64,000 nt of DNA from Gemmiger formicilis (GTDB lineage: Bacteria; Bacillota; Clostridia; Oscillospirales; Ruminococcaceae): contig NZ_FUYF01000003.1 of assembly GCF_900167555.1 (NCBI RefSeq), positions 247,964 through 311,963 of the forward strand, read 5' to 3'. Below the pieces are notes generated by a model. That model was not told the origin of the DNA. It made no database searches and saw only the letters and a program-made list of their open reading frames with translations. This document shows positions 25,809 through 34,334 of this stretch, piece by piece. Numbering within the stretch: the stretch's first letter is position 1; every line of letters starts with the position of its first letter. A program made the position numbers and the translations under genes.

Positions 25809-26713
25809 AAGAACTGCATGTAAAAAGCCTGCTGCCCGTGCGGCTGGACAAGTACCTGATGGACCAGTTCCCCGCTCTGGGCATGGGGCGGCTGAACAAG
25901 GCCCTGCGTGAGAACAAGATCAAGCTGAACGGCAAGAAGCAGCCGCTCTCCACCCGCGTGCAGAACGGCGATATTATCAAGCTGTTCCTAAACGACGACC
26001 AGCTGGAGAACCGCCCCACCCCCGCCGCCGTGTTTGTGTATGAGGACGACGACATCATCATTGCCAGCAAGCCCGCAGGCATCGCTGTGGACGGCCCGGA
26101 CAGTGACACGCTGCTCCGCCGCGTGCAAACGAAGCTGGCCGCTGAGGGCAAGGTTGCCCACGCCGTGCTCTGCCACCGGCTGGACACCGGTACAAGCGGG
26201 CTGGTGCTGCTGGCGAAGAACAGTGCGGCGGAGGCGTTTCTGACCGCCGCCATTAAGGCGCGCGACATTGAAAAGCGCTACCTCTGCGTGACGTTTGGCC
26301 GCCCGAACCCGCCCGCCGCCCTGCTGCGCGACTATCTTTTGAAGGACGCCGAGCGCGGCATTGTGCGCATCACCGACACGACGGCGGGCGGCGCGAAGGA
26401 GGTCATCACCGGGTATGAGACGCTGGCTGTCAGCGGACGGCTGGCCCTGTTGAAGGTCGAGCTTGTGACCGGGCGCACCCATCAGATCCGCGCGCATTTA
26501 GCACACATCGGCTGCCCGATTCTGGGTGATTCCAAGTACGGCAACAACGCCGCCAACCGCGAGCTGCGGTTCAAGTATCAGGCGCTCTGCGCGTGGGAGC
26601 TGCGCTTTCCTGCGCAAATCAGCGACCCGCGGTTTGCGCATCTCGCCGGGCGGGTATTCCACGCCGAGAAGCCGTGGTATTACCAGCAGATTCTGGACGG
26701 TACGCTGAAGTAA
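25805..26713 (+). CDS. RluA-family pseudouridine synthase (RluC-like)
   Basis: The 302-aa protein has an N-terminal S4 domain (VRLDKYLMDQFPALGMGRLN, residues 9-60) and a catalytic domain with Asp in CHRLDTGTSGLVLLAKN. VTGRTHQIRAHLAHIGCPILGD completes the site. It is a second paralogue besides rluD at 7696-8628; the N-terminal spacing fits the RluC-type enzymes that modify 23S rRNA or tRNA. It is coupled by an ATGA overlap to the membrane-protein gene before it. Confidence 0.85.
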   Translation: MKELHVKSLLPVRLDKYLMDQFPALGMGRLNKALRENKIKLNGKKQPLSTRVQNGDIIKLFLNDDQLENRPTPAAVFVYEDDDIIIASKPAGIAVDGPDSDTLLRRVQTKLAAEGKVAHAVLCHRLDTGTSGLVLLAKNSAAEAFLTAAIKARDIEKRYLCVTFGRPNPPAALLRDYLLKDAERGIVRITDTTAGGAKEVITGYETLAVSGRLALLKVELVTGRTHQIRAHLAHIGCPILGDSKYGNNAANRELRFKYQALCAWELRFPAQISDPRFAHLAGRVFHAEKPWYYQQILDGTLK

Positions 26714-26753
26714 AGGCTTTGGCCCGGGCGGATACGGAATTTGTCCCTACGGT

Positions 26754-26832
26754 GTAGGGGTCGGCGTCCTCGACGACCCGCGGGGCTTTTCGCCGCCGCA
26801 AACGGCTGCGGGCGACCAATGGTCGCCCCTAC
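26754..26832. repeat. Dispersed two-hairpin repeat, copy 3 (diverged)
   Basis: The element starts GTAGGGGTCGGCGTC and ends GGTCGCCCCTAC. It has two hairpins of different sequence from copies 1 and 2 but the same GTAGGGG...CCCCTAC termini. A partial arm (GGGCGGATACGG to GTCCCTAC, 26726-26750) sits directly in front of it. Confidence 0.6.
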
Positions 26833-26876
26833 AAAAAAGCAGTGCTTTCCGCTTGGAAAGCACTGCTTTTTCTTTA
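26833..26876. terminator. Bidirectional terminator between RluA-like gene and nhaC
   Basis: AGCAGTGCTTTCC pairs with GGAAAGCACTGCT with a 4-nt loop. A T-rich flank lies on the right for the plus strand and an A-rich flank on the left, which is a U-run for the minus strand. It serves both converging genes and touches the nhaC stop codon. Confidence 0.85.
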
Positions 26877-28394
26877 TGCCCTGGCGTCCTCGGCCAGACT
26901 GCGCCTGCGCAGATACAGCAGGGCTGCGGTCAGAATGGCAAGCGACGACACCAGCGTGATGAGCCAGTTTTCGGTAAAGCCCGCGATCAGGTAGCCGGGC
27001 ACACAGGCCGCCACGACGACCATGGCGTACTGCATCTGGGTCTGCACGTGGTTGATGTGGTTCGACTGTGCACCGGAGCTGGACATGATGGTCGTATCCG
27101 AGATCGGCGAAATATGGTCGCCGCAGACCGCACCCGCCAGCACCGCGGATACCGCTACGATCATCATGGTGGGGTCCGTCTCGGAGAACATATTGACGAC
27201 GATGGGGACCAAAATCGCAAACGTGCCCCAGCTGGTGCCGGAGGAGAACGCAATAAAAATCGCAATGCAGAAGATCAGCAGCGGCACAAAGCGCATGAGA
27301 CCCTCATTCAGGCTGACGGCCTGGCGCACAAAGTCGCCGATGCCCAGCGCGTCGGTCATGCCCTTCAGCGTCCAGGCCAGCACCAGAATCAGGATGGGCG
27401 GCATCATCAGCTTGCCGCCCTCGGGCACGGAGTTCATGAAGTCCTTAAAGCCAATAACGCGGCGCGGCAGGTAGAACAGCAGCAGGAAGCCCACCGTGAC
27501 AAGACCCGCAAAGACAAGCGACTCCGACGAGGAGCAGTTGGCAAAGTCCTCGACAAGGTTCGTGCCGCCGTTCAGGTAGCCGGTCCAGATCATCGTGGCG
27601 ATGGCCGTAAAGATCATGACGATCATCGGTGCAATCAGGTCAATGACCTTGCCCTTGGCGAATTTACCGCCCTCGGTGGGGTCCTTAATTTCCTGGTTTT
27701 GGAATGCCTCCCCGCCCGAGGTGAACAGGTCACCGTGGGCAGCGTTGCGCTCGTGCTTTTTCATCAGGCCGAAGTCGAAACCCAGCAGCGAGGTAAAGAA
27801 CACCATGTAGAGCGTCAGCATCGCGTACAGGTTGAACGGGATCGTGCGGACGAACATCTCAAAGCCGGACATCGAGCTGCCCGCCGGGACGTAGGAGTTG
27901 ACCGCCGCCGCCCAGGACGAGATTGGCGCAATGATGCAGACCGGGGCCGCCGTGGCGTCGATGAGGTAGGCCAGCTTGGCGCGGGAAACCTTGTACTTGT
28001 CGGTAACCGGGCGCATGACGGAGCCGACGGTCAGGCAGTTGAAGTAGTCGTCCACAAAAATCAGCGCACCCAACAGCGAGGTCGCCACGAGCGTGGCGCG
28101 CTTGCTCTTGAGCTTTTTCGCCGCCCACTCACCATAAGCGCGGGTGCCGCCGGACTCCTGCATGAGCATAACGACCATACCCAGCAGGATCATGAACATC
28201 AGAATCGAGAAGTCGACGCTGTCGATCATCGTGTTGAACAGTGTGTCAAACGCGACCCATGGGTGAAACTCTGCCACCAGCAGCGCACCCAGCGCACAGC
28301 CAGCGAACAGCGAGAGATAGACTTCCTTTGTGAGCAGCGCCAGCAGAATGGCGATGATCGGCGGCATCAGGGACCACCAAGTTCCTACAAACAT
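26874..28394 (-). CDS. Na+/H+ antiporter NhaC-family protein
   Basis: The 506-aa protein has about twelve membrane segments and the NhaC-family motifs GVLL-type loop FIAFSSGTSWGTFAILVPI and GAVCGDHISPISDTTIMSS. This family exchanges Na+ for H+, sometimes with an organic acid or amino acid (for example malate/lactate in MleN). It follows the AGCS gene by 3 nt on the same strand, suggesting the antiporter expels Na+ that enters with alanine or glycine. Ion specificity is inferred. Confidence 0.85.
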   Translation of the reverse strand: MFVGTWWSLMPPIIAILLALLTKEVYLSLFAGCALGALLVAEFHPWVAFDTLFNTMIDSVDFSILMFMILLGMVVMLMQESGGTRAYGEWAAKKLKSKRATLVATSLLGALIFVDDYFNCLTVGSVMRPVTDKYKVSRAKLAYLIDATAAPVCIIAPISSWAAAVNSYVPAGSSMSGFEMFVRTIPFNLYAMLTLYMVFFTSLLGFDFGLMKKHERNAAHGDLFTSGGEAFQNQEIKDPTEGGKFAKGKVIDLIAPMIVMIFTAIATMIWTGYLNGGTNLVEDFANCSSSESLVFAGLVTVGFLLLFYLPRRVIGFKDFMNSVPEGGKLMMPPILILVLAWTLKGMTDALGIGDFVRQAVSLNEGLMRFVPLLIFCIAIFIAFSSGTSWGTFAILVPIVVNMFSETDPTMMIVAVSAVLAGAVCGDHISPISDTTIMSSSGAQSNHINHVQTQMQYAMVVVAACVPGYLIAGFTENWLITLVSSLAILTAALLYLRRRSLAEDARA

Positions 28395-28397
28395 TTC

Positions 28398-29795
28398 TTA
28401 CACCTTTTCCTTTTCAAAATATTCCTTTGTCAGCTGCGCCACTGTGCCGGAAAGCAGCAGCAGCGCAATCAGGTTCGGGATGCTCATCAGACCGTTGAAG
28501 GTATCGGCAATGCTCCACATCAGGCCCAGGTCCATCGTAGCACCCAGGATGGAAACGAAGGAGTACACCACGAAGAATGGGCGCACGACCTTGTCGCTGC
28601 GGCAGAGGAATGCGATAAAGCGTGAGCCGTACAGCCCCCAGCCGATGATGGTGGAGAAGGCAAAGCAGCACAGTGCCACCGCCGTGAAGATGGATGCCCA
28701 ACCGCCGTAGGTCGTGGTAAAGCCGGAGATCGTCAGCTCCGCGCCCGCGGCGGTGCCGTAGTTGACCGTCGTGCCGCTGCACAGAATGACCATAGCCGTC
28801 AGCGTGCAGATGACGATGGTGTCCGCAAAGACCTCAAAGATGCCGAACATGCCCTGCTTGACCGGCTTTTTCGTGTCGGCACAGGCGTGGGCGATGGAAC
28901 CCGTGCCAAGGCCGGCCTCGTTGGAGAAGATGCCGCGGGAGACGCCCTTCTGCATACTGATGAACAGGCTGCCGATGGTGCCGCCCGTGAAGGCCGCCGG
29001 GTTGAACGCACCTGCAAAGATGGCCTCGATCACCGCCGGGAAGCGCTGAATGTTCAGAATAACGACGCCCACAGCCAGCACGATGTAGAACAGTGCCATG
29101 AAGGGCACCAGCCGTTCACTGACGCTGCCGATGCGCTTGATGCCGCCCAGCAGCACCATGGCGACGAGCATCGCCACAACGATGCCGACAACGAGGTTCA
29201 GGGTGGAAAGCGCGTTCTGACCGACCACATTGAACTCCGTCAGGGCCGTGTCGATGGCGGCGACGATGGTGTTGACCTGGGTCGCATTGCCGGTGCCAAA
29301 AACCGTCAGCACGCCGAACAGCGAGTAGAGCACGGCTAGGAACTGCCAGTGCTTGCCCAGACCGTTTTTGATGTAGTACATCGGGCCGCCGACCCACTCG
29401 CCGGCGGCGCTGCGCTCCCGAAAATGTACAGCGAGCGTGACCTCCGCAAATTTGGTGCACATACCCAACAGCGCAGAGCACCACATCCAGAACACTGCGC
29501 CCGGCCCGCCGATGGCGATAGCGCCCGCAACGCCCGCAATGTTGCCCGTGCCCACCGTGCCCGCCAGCGCCGTGCAGACGGCTTGAAACGGCGTCATCGC
29601 ACCGTCAGAGGCATCCTTTTTGTGGAACATACGCCCGATGGTGGTTTTGATCGCATACGGGAATTTGCGGATCTGCAAAAAGCCCGTCCGCACACTGAGC
29701 AGCAGCCCCACGCCGATGATGCACACCATCGCCGGGATGCCCCACACAAAGTTGTTGACCGCCTGATTGATGGTTGCAATTGCTTCAAGAACCAT
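28398..29795 (-). CDS. Alanine/glycine:cation symporter (AGCS family)
   Basis: The 465-aa protein has about ten to eleven membrane helices and the family signatures FQAVCTALAGTVGTGNIAGVAGAIAIGGPGAVFWMW (near residues 72-107) and NEAGLGTGSIAHACA. AGCS proteins import small neutral amino acids with Na+. Its 5' leader of about 125 nt contains a strong terminator hairpin before the ribosome-binding site, so expression may be controlled by attenuation. nhaC follows after 3 nt. Confidence 0.9.
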   Translation of the reverse strand: MVLEAIATINQAVNNFVWGIPAMVCIIGVGLLLSVRTGFLQIRKFPYAIKTTIGRMFHKKDASDGAMTPFQAVCTALAGTVGTGNIAGVAGAIAIGGPGAVFWMWCSALLGMCTKFAEVTLAVHFRERSAAGEWVGGPMYYIKNGLGKHWQFLAVLYSLFGVLTVFGTGNATQVNTIVAAIDTALTEFNVVGQNALSTLNLVVGIVVAMLVAMVLLGGIKRIGSVSERLVPFMALFYIVLAVGVVILNIQRFPAVIEAIFAGAFNPAAFTGGTIGSLFISMQKGVSRGIFSNEAGLGTGSIAHACADTKKPVKQGMFGIFEVFADTIVICTLTAMVILCSGTTVNYGTAAGAELTISGFTTTYGGWASIFTAVALCCFAFSTIIGWGLYGSRFIAFLCRSDKVVRPFFVVYSFVSILGATMDLGLMWSIADTFNGLMSIPNLIALLLLSGTVAQLTKEYFEKEKV

Positions 29796-29828
29796 AAAAT
29801 CCCATACCTCTTGCCTTTTGATTTTGCC

Positions 29829-29886
29829 GCAAAAAACAAAAGGCCTGCAATCCCGGCCTTCCTGCCGGTTTTACAAGCCTTTTGTC
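29829..29886 (-). terminator. Terminator inside the leader of the AGCS-nhaC operon (possible attenuator)
   Basis: On the minus strand CAAAAGGC pairs with GCCTTTTG around an inner CCGGC...GCCGG hairpin, and TTTTTTG follows. It lies between a convincing promoter (29924-29952) and the AGCS start codon. No minus-strand gene upstream needs terminating, so regulation of the operon itself is the simplest reading. Confidence 0.7.
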
Positions 29887-29923
29887 CGTTCATGACAAGT
29901 ATGACTTATATCACTGCCATTGT

Positions 29924-29952
29924 AGTATAACACGATACCGGGTGCTTTGCAA
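29924..29952 (-). promoter_or_regulatory. Sigma-A promoter of the AGCS-nhaC operon
   Basis: TTGCAA (29947-29952) and TATACT (29924-29929) are 17 bp apart on the minus strand, about 130 nt upstream of the AGCS start. Confidence 0.7.
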
Positions 29953-29986
29953 TCCCCCGGGCGTAGTGCTGGCGGCACAGTTTATA

Positions 29987-30015
29987 TTGTCAGTGAAACT
30001 TTTTTGCGGTATACT
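29987..30015 (+). promoter_or_regulatory. Sigma-A promoter of the DUF4367 gene
   Basis: TTGTCA (29987-29992) and TATACT (30010-30015) are 17 bp apart, about 45 nt before the ATG at 30059. It is divergent to the AGCS promoter. Confidence 0.7.
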
Positions 30016-30058
30016 CCGGATTATAGATAGAAACACCGCTGAACAGGAGGAGAAGACC

Positions 30059-30766
30059 ATGAACGATGACAAGCTTTGCATTTCCCCGGATGCCCTGATT
30101 GCTATGATCGTGACCGAGGCGCAGGACCGCGCGCTGGCGCAGATGTCGGGGCCGGAGGCCGCCGGGGACGTGCAGCCGTCGGATGCGTTTCTACGCAAAA
30201 TGGACGCGCTGGTCCGCAATACCCGGCGCAAGGCTGACCGAAAGCGGCATTTGCGGGCGGCCAAGCGGCTTTTAATTGCGCTGGCCGTGGCAATGGCGAT
30301 TTTCTCCTGCACAATGCTGCCCGTCAAGGCCGTGCGGGACGCGGTTGCCCAAACACTGATGACGTGGCATGACCAATTTGTGGCGGTCAGCTATGTCAGC
30401 GAGGAGTGGGGCGTTATGCCGGAGTCAGTGACGCTGTCCTATCTACCGGACGGCTTTACCCTGACCGAGGTCAGGGAGCCGAAGGATGTCGGGCACTACT
30501 ATGCCTCGTATGATAATACGGAGACCGGAGCGTTCTTTACCGTAATGATTGTACCCATTCAGGGTAGGCAGGATGTCATCCTGGACGATGAACACTCCCA
30601 ATATTACTCGATTACCTTTGACGGCCACGACGCGATTTGGGGCGATATGTTTGAAGGCCAAATGAATGATTTGCTGTGGGAGCATAACAAACTCGCCTGC
30701 TCCGTAGAGGGCAACATCAGCCTGCATGAGCTTATCAAAATTGCCCAGGGCATTGTGCTGGAATAA
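30059..30766 (+). CDS. DUF4367-like single-pass membrane protein, possible anti-sigma factor
   Basis: The ATG at 30059 (235 aa) follows CAGGAGGAG. A cytoplasmic segment of about 70 residues ends in a basic stretch (RRKADRKRHLRAAKR), then one membrane helix (about 70-92). An outer domain follows, with YLPDGFTLTEVREPKDVG and AIWGDMFEGQMNDLLWEHNKLACSVEGNIS, the pattern of DUF4367 (PF14285). Such proteins occur beside ECF sigma genes and probably hold the sigma factor at the membrane. Here the order is anti-sigma candidate first, then sigma (30847), the reverse of the common arrangement. Confidence 0.7.
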   Translation: MNDDKLCISPDALIAMIVTEAQDRALAQMSGPEAAGDVQPSDAFLRKMDALVRNTRRKADRKRHLRAAKRLLIALAVAMAIFSCTMLPVKAVRDAVAQTLMTWHDQFVAVSYVSEEWGVMPESVTLSYLPDGFTLTEVREPKDVGHYYASYDNTETGAFFTVMIVPIQGRQDVILDDEHSQYYSITFDGHDAIWGDMFEGQMNDLLWEHNKLACSVEGNISLHELIKIAQGIVLE

Positions 30767-30846
30767 ATTTGACAAATTGTGTAACCAAACGCCGCCTTGT
30801 GACGGATACCTTATAACACGGAAGTTTATATTCAGGAGGAGCCTAC

Positions 30847-31395
30847 GTGCTGGTTTTCTATCTTGCCGCGCTGGACAGCGACGACGACAAAAACAAATTT
30901 GAATACATATACCGCAAATATTACCGCTTTATGCTGCACACGGCTGCGGGCATTATTAAAAATCCCACCTTGGCCGAGGATGCGGTGCATGAGACGTTTG
31001 TGCAGCTGCTGCGTGGAATCGACACGCTGCGCATTGATAACGAGCGGGCTCTGAAATCCTACCTTTATATGGTGACCCGGGAGCGGAGCATTGATTTCCT
31101 GCGCAAGTGGGAGCGCCGCCGCGGTGCCCAGCCCGATTACGAAAGCCTGGCCGCCGCGCTGGACAACTACGCGGAACCGGAGGAAGTGGCCCTGACAAAT
31201 TTGCAGCTGGACAAGGCTATTGCCCTGCTGGACGAAATGCCGCTGATTTACCGCCAGACACTGGTTTTGCGCGTGAAGGGGTATTCCATCCGCGAGATTG
31301 CCAAAATCACCGATTCGAGCGAGTCCAACGTCAAGACCCGCATCCACCGCGCCCGGGCCATGCTGCTGAAATCGTTTGGGGAGCAGGCGGAGTGA
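30847..31395 (+). CDS. ECF-type RNA polymerase sigma factor
   Basis: The 182-aa protein starts with GTG after AGGAGG. Region 2 is FEYIYRKYYRFMLHTAAGIIKNPTLAEDAVHETFVQLL and continues into the -10-binding YLYMVTRERSIDFLRKW. Region 4 is LPLIYRQTLVLR-like (MPLIYRQTLVLRVKGYSIREIAKITDSSESNVKTRIHRARAML), a helix-turn-helix for the -35. It would redirect RNA polymerase to stress or envelope genes. The DUF4367 membrane protein just upstream is the likely controller. A TGTAAC at 30779-30784 upstream resembles an ECF -35, hinting at autoregulation. Confidence 0.85.
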   Translation: MLVFYLAALDSDDDKNKFEYIYRKYYRFMLHTAAGIIKNPTLAEDAVHETFVQLLRGIDTLRIDNERALKSYLYMVTRERSIDFLRKWERRRGAQPDYESLAAALDNYAEPEEVALTNLQLDKAIALLDEMPLIYRQTLVLRVKGYSIREIAKITDSSESNVKTRIHRARAMLLKSFGEQAE

Positions 31396-31457
31396 GCAGG
31401 ATTTGAACGTTCCTGCGCCGGAGTTTCTGACCGACGAGCAGCAGTTGCTTTACCGCC

Positions 31458-31537
31458 GTAGGAGCGGATTCCATATCCGCCCGGACACTTTGCGGCTGTT
31501 GAACACAGCCACGGGCGAACCATGTTTTCCCCCTATC
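31458..31537. repeat. Dispersed two-hairpin repeat, copy 4 (right end decayed)
   Basis: GTAGGAGCGGAT and ATCCGCCCGG form the left hairpin. The right part (GGGCGAACCATG...CCCCCTAT) is recognisable but degenerate. It lies between the sigma-factor gene and a membrane-protein gene. Confidence 0.6.
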
Positions 31538-31572
31538 GTCTCTACCCAATTTTCTATCAGGAGTTGATTTTT

Positions 31573-32295
31573 ATGTCCGAGTCCACAATTACCCACAGCG
31601 CCAACGGCGTAACCTGCACCATCGAAATGACCGCCGACGAATACCTTGTATCCACCGAGCCGCTGCTGCGCATGGCCGCACTGTCCAAGTGGGCCACCTT
31701 CCCGCGGGGCGTGTCTTTTGCGGTGTCCGCCGTTGCCTTTTTCCTGCTGGTCTCCTATGTCACAGAAATTCCGGCGCTGTGTACCTCGCCCGGGTACGGC
31801 CCACAGTATGCGGTTGTTTTTGGTGTCGTCTGCCTGTTGCTTCTGCATGTGTTTTTGTTGTATGATCTGCGGGCTTATTTTGTATTTTGCTACGGCCTTT
31901 TTCATCGTCATGCCATAAGGTGGAGACTCCGCCGCTGCTTCGGCGCGGATGCTCTGTGCAAGCAAACCGTCACTTTTTGCAGCGACAGCTCCATTCGCTG
32001 CACATCTCTACATCAACCTGCCGCTGACGGCCCGCTTGCCGTTCTGCCCAAAAAGCGCATCCTCTGCGCCCTCCTGTCGGGACATTTCCTCATGATTTTA
32101 GTAAGCCGTTCCGCCGCTCCCCGCACAGATTTGTCCGCGCCGGAGAGCCTATACAAAGCACGCATTTCCTTGAAGGATAGCATCTGCATCTCCGCCGCGC
32201 CTTTTCGTTCTTCCGATTGGGAATCTCTGCTTACCCAGGTCAAAGCAATGGATATTCCGATTCTAACTTCATCTATTTCTACACGGTTAAGTTAA
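31573..32295 (+). CDS. Hypothetical protein with two membrane segments, possibly YcxB-like
   Basis: The ATG at 31573 (240 aa) has CAGGAG 9 nt upstream. Residues about 45-67 and 75-105 are hydrophobic and lie close together, followed by a soluble domain with VLPKKRI. That layout resembles YcxB-like proteins, but the C-terminal part is Cys/Ser-rich and fits poorly, so recent frame damage is possible. The function is unknown. It is the last gene of the GC-rich core before the mobile region. Confidence 0.5.
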   Translation: MSESTITHSANGVTCTIEMTADEYLVSTEPLLRMAALSKWATFPRGVSFAVSAVAFFLLVSYVTEIPALCTSPGYGPQYAVVFGVVCLLLLHVFLLYDLRAYFVFCYGLFHRHAIRWRLRRCFGADALCKQTVTFCSDSSIRCTSLHQPAADGPLAVLPKKRILCALLSGHFLMILVSRSAAPRTDLSAPESLYKARISLKDSICISAAPFRSSDWESLLTQVKAMDIPILTSSISTRLS

Positions 32296-32375
32296 AAGGC
32301 AGGGTTCTCAAATACAACAAAAAGTCACATTCTAAATCACATTGAATGTTGCTTTTCATTTGTACAAGATAGATT

Positions 32376-32609
32376 TTACAGCAGTGCGCGTACCTCGTCC
32401 ATCCATGTGTCGATTGTGGACTGGGGCGTGACAAGATTCGGCCCGCCGGTGGAATCAAAGCGGAACTCCCGTTTCTGTGCAAACGACTCACCGCGGCAGG
32501 CAGTATGAAAAGGAGTATATCGCAACAGCCCCGTATTTGATTCCAATACCAAATACAGGGCGTTTTCTTGCCATTTTGTGCTATATATTGTAGTTTTATG
32601 CACTTTCAT
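32376..32609 (-). CDS. Unrecognised 77-aa reading frame, probably a gene remnant
   Basis: The frame encodes a soluble 77-aa peptide whose C-terminus (PNLVTPQSTIDTWMDEVRAL) looks like real protein. I do not recognise it. It lies immediately downstream of a truncated parM-like gene on the same strand, in a zone of decayed mobile-element genes, so it is most likely a fragment. No clear ribosome-binding site was seen. Confidence 0.3.
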   Translation of the reverse strand: MKVHKTTIYSTKWQENALYLVLESNTGLLRYTPFHTACRGESFAQKREFRFDSTGGPNLVTPQSTIDTWMDEVRALL

Positions 32610-32634
32610 AGCACTGTAACTTGTAGCTTGTCGC

Positions 32635-32792
32635 TTATTTGTCGCTTAAATCTGCTATAAGACACAGAAAGATAGTGAAAGATAAGCAACCGCAGGGTTC
32701 GTGTTCACCGTAGCTTGTAAGCCCTGCGGGAAACGAGCAGTGAGCTGTTTTGATGGCGTAGTAGCCGTGGTCGATGCCGATAATGATGCTCA
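32635..32792 (-). pseudogene. ParM/StbA-like actin, N-terminal fragment
   Basis: An AAGGAGG precedes an ATG at 32792 that opens MSIIIGIDHGYYAIKTAHCS, the phosphate-1 motif of ParM-like plasmid-segregation actins found on Clostridia conjugative elements. After about 36 residues (SFPAGLTSYGEHEP) the frame turns into a hydrophobic Cys-rich tail and stops at 52 residues, against roughly 300 or more in the family. The rest has been deleted. It marks the left part of a decayed element. Confidence 0.65.
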
Positions 32793-33234
32793 TAGTGGAA
32801 ATCCTCCTTATTATAATTAATAGGTATAAAATGGAAAACTTGAAAACAAACTGAAAACTGTCGAAAGAAACGAAAAATCCTCGCAGCCAACAGGAAATTG
32901 GCTGCGAGGAAATTGAAAACATTCTGAAAACAGCAGGATTTATTCTGTTTTTTCTCAAAAAAATTGCCCTCTCCCCTGCCAAATTCCAGAAAGCGGCAGA
33001 AAAAGTGGGCATCAAGGTGGGCAAACCGCCCAAAAACGGTTGGACAACACTGTAAAACCGTGTCCAAAAATCGGTTGGTGAAACCTCCAATTATCAACGA
33101 TACAGCAAATAAAAAAGACTGTGACATCTTTTTCATCACAGTCTTATGTGTGAGTGTGATAAAAAAGATACCCTGTTTTGAAAGTGGAAAATCAACGATG
33201 CAGAAAAATTTTATTGTTTTCTTTTGCTAAAGGG
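32793..33234. other. Non-coding gap with two hairpins
   Basis: No convincing gene is present. A perfect stem CCTCGCAGCCAA/TTGGCTGCGAGG lies at 32879-32909. On the minus strand it is followed by ATTTTTCG, so it is terminator-like. A near direct repeat of CCAAAAACGGTTGG and CCAAAAATCGGTTGG is at about 33031-33079. A terminator for the XRE gene is listed separately. Confidence 0.5.
33109..33145 (-). terminator. Intrinsic terminator downstream of the XRE regulator
   Basis: On the minus strand AAGACTGTGA pairs with TCACAGTCTT and TTTTATTTG follows. It is about 90 nt past the stop codon. Confidence 0.75.
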
Positions 33235-33642
33235 TCACTGCAGCATCCATTCCAGATACTCTGCTCCTGTAATTTTCCTCGTTCTTAATTTTTCCTTTTG
33301 GCTATACCACTCTTTCAATAATTTTTCCACTTCCTCAAAATTATCAAAAAGCAGAATCGTGTCAATCGGAACGCTCCCGCCGCAGCCATGTTCCCAGTCA
33401 TACCAAATCATCAAGCGAATAATGTCCTCCGGTGTTTCTGCCCTTGTAAAGAAATTTTCTTCGCGAACATTCAACGCTTTGGCTATGTCTTTGGTTCTGC
33501 TCTCTTTGGGCGTTCGGAATCCTGATTCATATTGGGCAATGCGATTTGCTGCGTTTCCATCCAAGTGCAGTCGTTCTCCCAGTTCCCGCTGCGTTAGTCC
33601 TCTGTGCTTACGAACCAGCTTGATTTTCTCTCCCAGCTTCAT
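33235..33642 (-). CDS. XRE-family transcriptional regulator
   Basis: The 135-aa protein has an N-terminal HTH_3 domain at residues 6-62 (LVRKHRGLTQRELGERLHLD...IAQYESGFRTPKESR). A C-terminal extension contains EDIIRLMIWYDWEHGCGG and a charged helix (EEVEKLLKEWYSQKEKLR). An AGAGGT ribosome-binding site precedes the ATG. This plan is common for regulators carried on mobile elements. The target is unknown. It is insulated from upstream transcription by the bidirectional hairpin at 33666-33728. Confidence 0.8.
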   Translation of the reverse strand: MKLGEKIKLVRKHRGLTQRELGERLHLDGNAANRIAQYESGFRTPKESRTKDIAKALNVREENFFTRAETPEDIIRLMIWYDWEHGCGGSVPIDTILLFDNFEEVEKLLKEWYSQKEKLRTRKITGAEYLEWMLQ

Positions 33643-33665
33643 AGCTACCTCTTTCCGATAAAAGT

Positions 33666-33728
33666 GAAAAAGGGCATACCCAATCGAAGATGCCTTATCT
33701 CCGATTGGGTATGCCCTCTTTATTTTTA
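33666..33728. terminator. Bidirectional terminator between XRE gene and recombinase remnant
   Basis: GGGCATACCCAATCG (33672-33686) pairs perfectly with CGATTGGGTATGCCC (33702-33716). A U-run follows on both strands (TCTTTATTTTT on plus, TTTTTCAC on minus). Confidence 0.8.
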
Positions 33729-34279
33729 TGCCAGCCGCATGGTCTTTTTGTAGCCGCCGATGAACCGTATTTCAATTTCATTGCGTGCCCTTACTGTAAT
33801 TTTCTCAATAATTCTCGCGGTCAGCGCATCGTCATATTCTTGAATTTGCAGATCCTTGGCTGACAGCAGCATCTCCGGCTGGCTGACTTTTTCCTGTCGG
33901 GCGTTGCTGTCCTCGATGGCTTTTTTCAGACTCTTAATTTTATTATTCAGCTTTTTCAACCTGTCATCCAGAAACGGGGTATCCTCATCGAGCTCCAAAG
34001 ACATTTCCAGCAGACGGTCAAATTACTGCTGGGTCTGTTCCAGCAGCTCCTGCAAATTGGGCTTTGTACTTTCGCCGTCTGTATGTCATGAAGGATGCCG
34101 TTGATCTGAGCAGCGACCTCATCGGTGAAGTTTGCTGCCAAATCCTGCACCGCTTTCAAAATAGCACGGTGCAGTTCTTCTTCCGGGAGGGACGGTGAAC
34201 TACTGCAGAATTTCGTGCCATACTCGATGCGGTTCTCGCACCGCCAGACAATTTGTTTTCTGCCGTGGATAGTAGGCAT
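33726..34279 (-). pseudogene. Large serine recombinase, C-terminal remnant
   Basis: The region is nearly identical in translation to the C-terminal third of the intact recombinase at 38372-39961 (zinc-ribbon end, coiled coil and tail). The reading frame is broken twice. One base is missing near 34075 (the intact copy has CGCCGGTCTG where this has CGCCGTCTG). A nonsense TAA, from GAA, lies at 34023-34025. Homology stops near 34270, so the catalytic N-terminus is gone. It forms a direct repeat of about 550 bp with the intact gene, flanking the cargo genes. Confidence 0.85.
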
Positions 34280-34334
34280 GATATTACCTCATTTCAGCCG
34301 TTCACACAACGGCTGATTTTATCTTTTTAGTACA

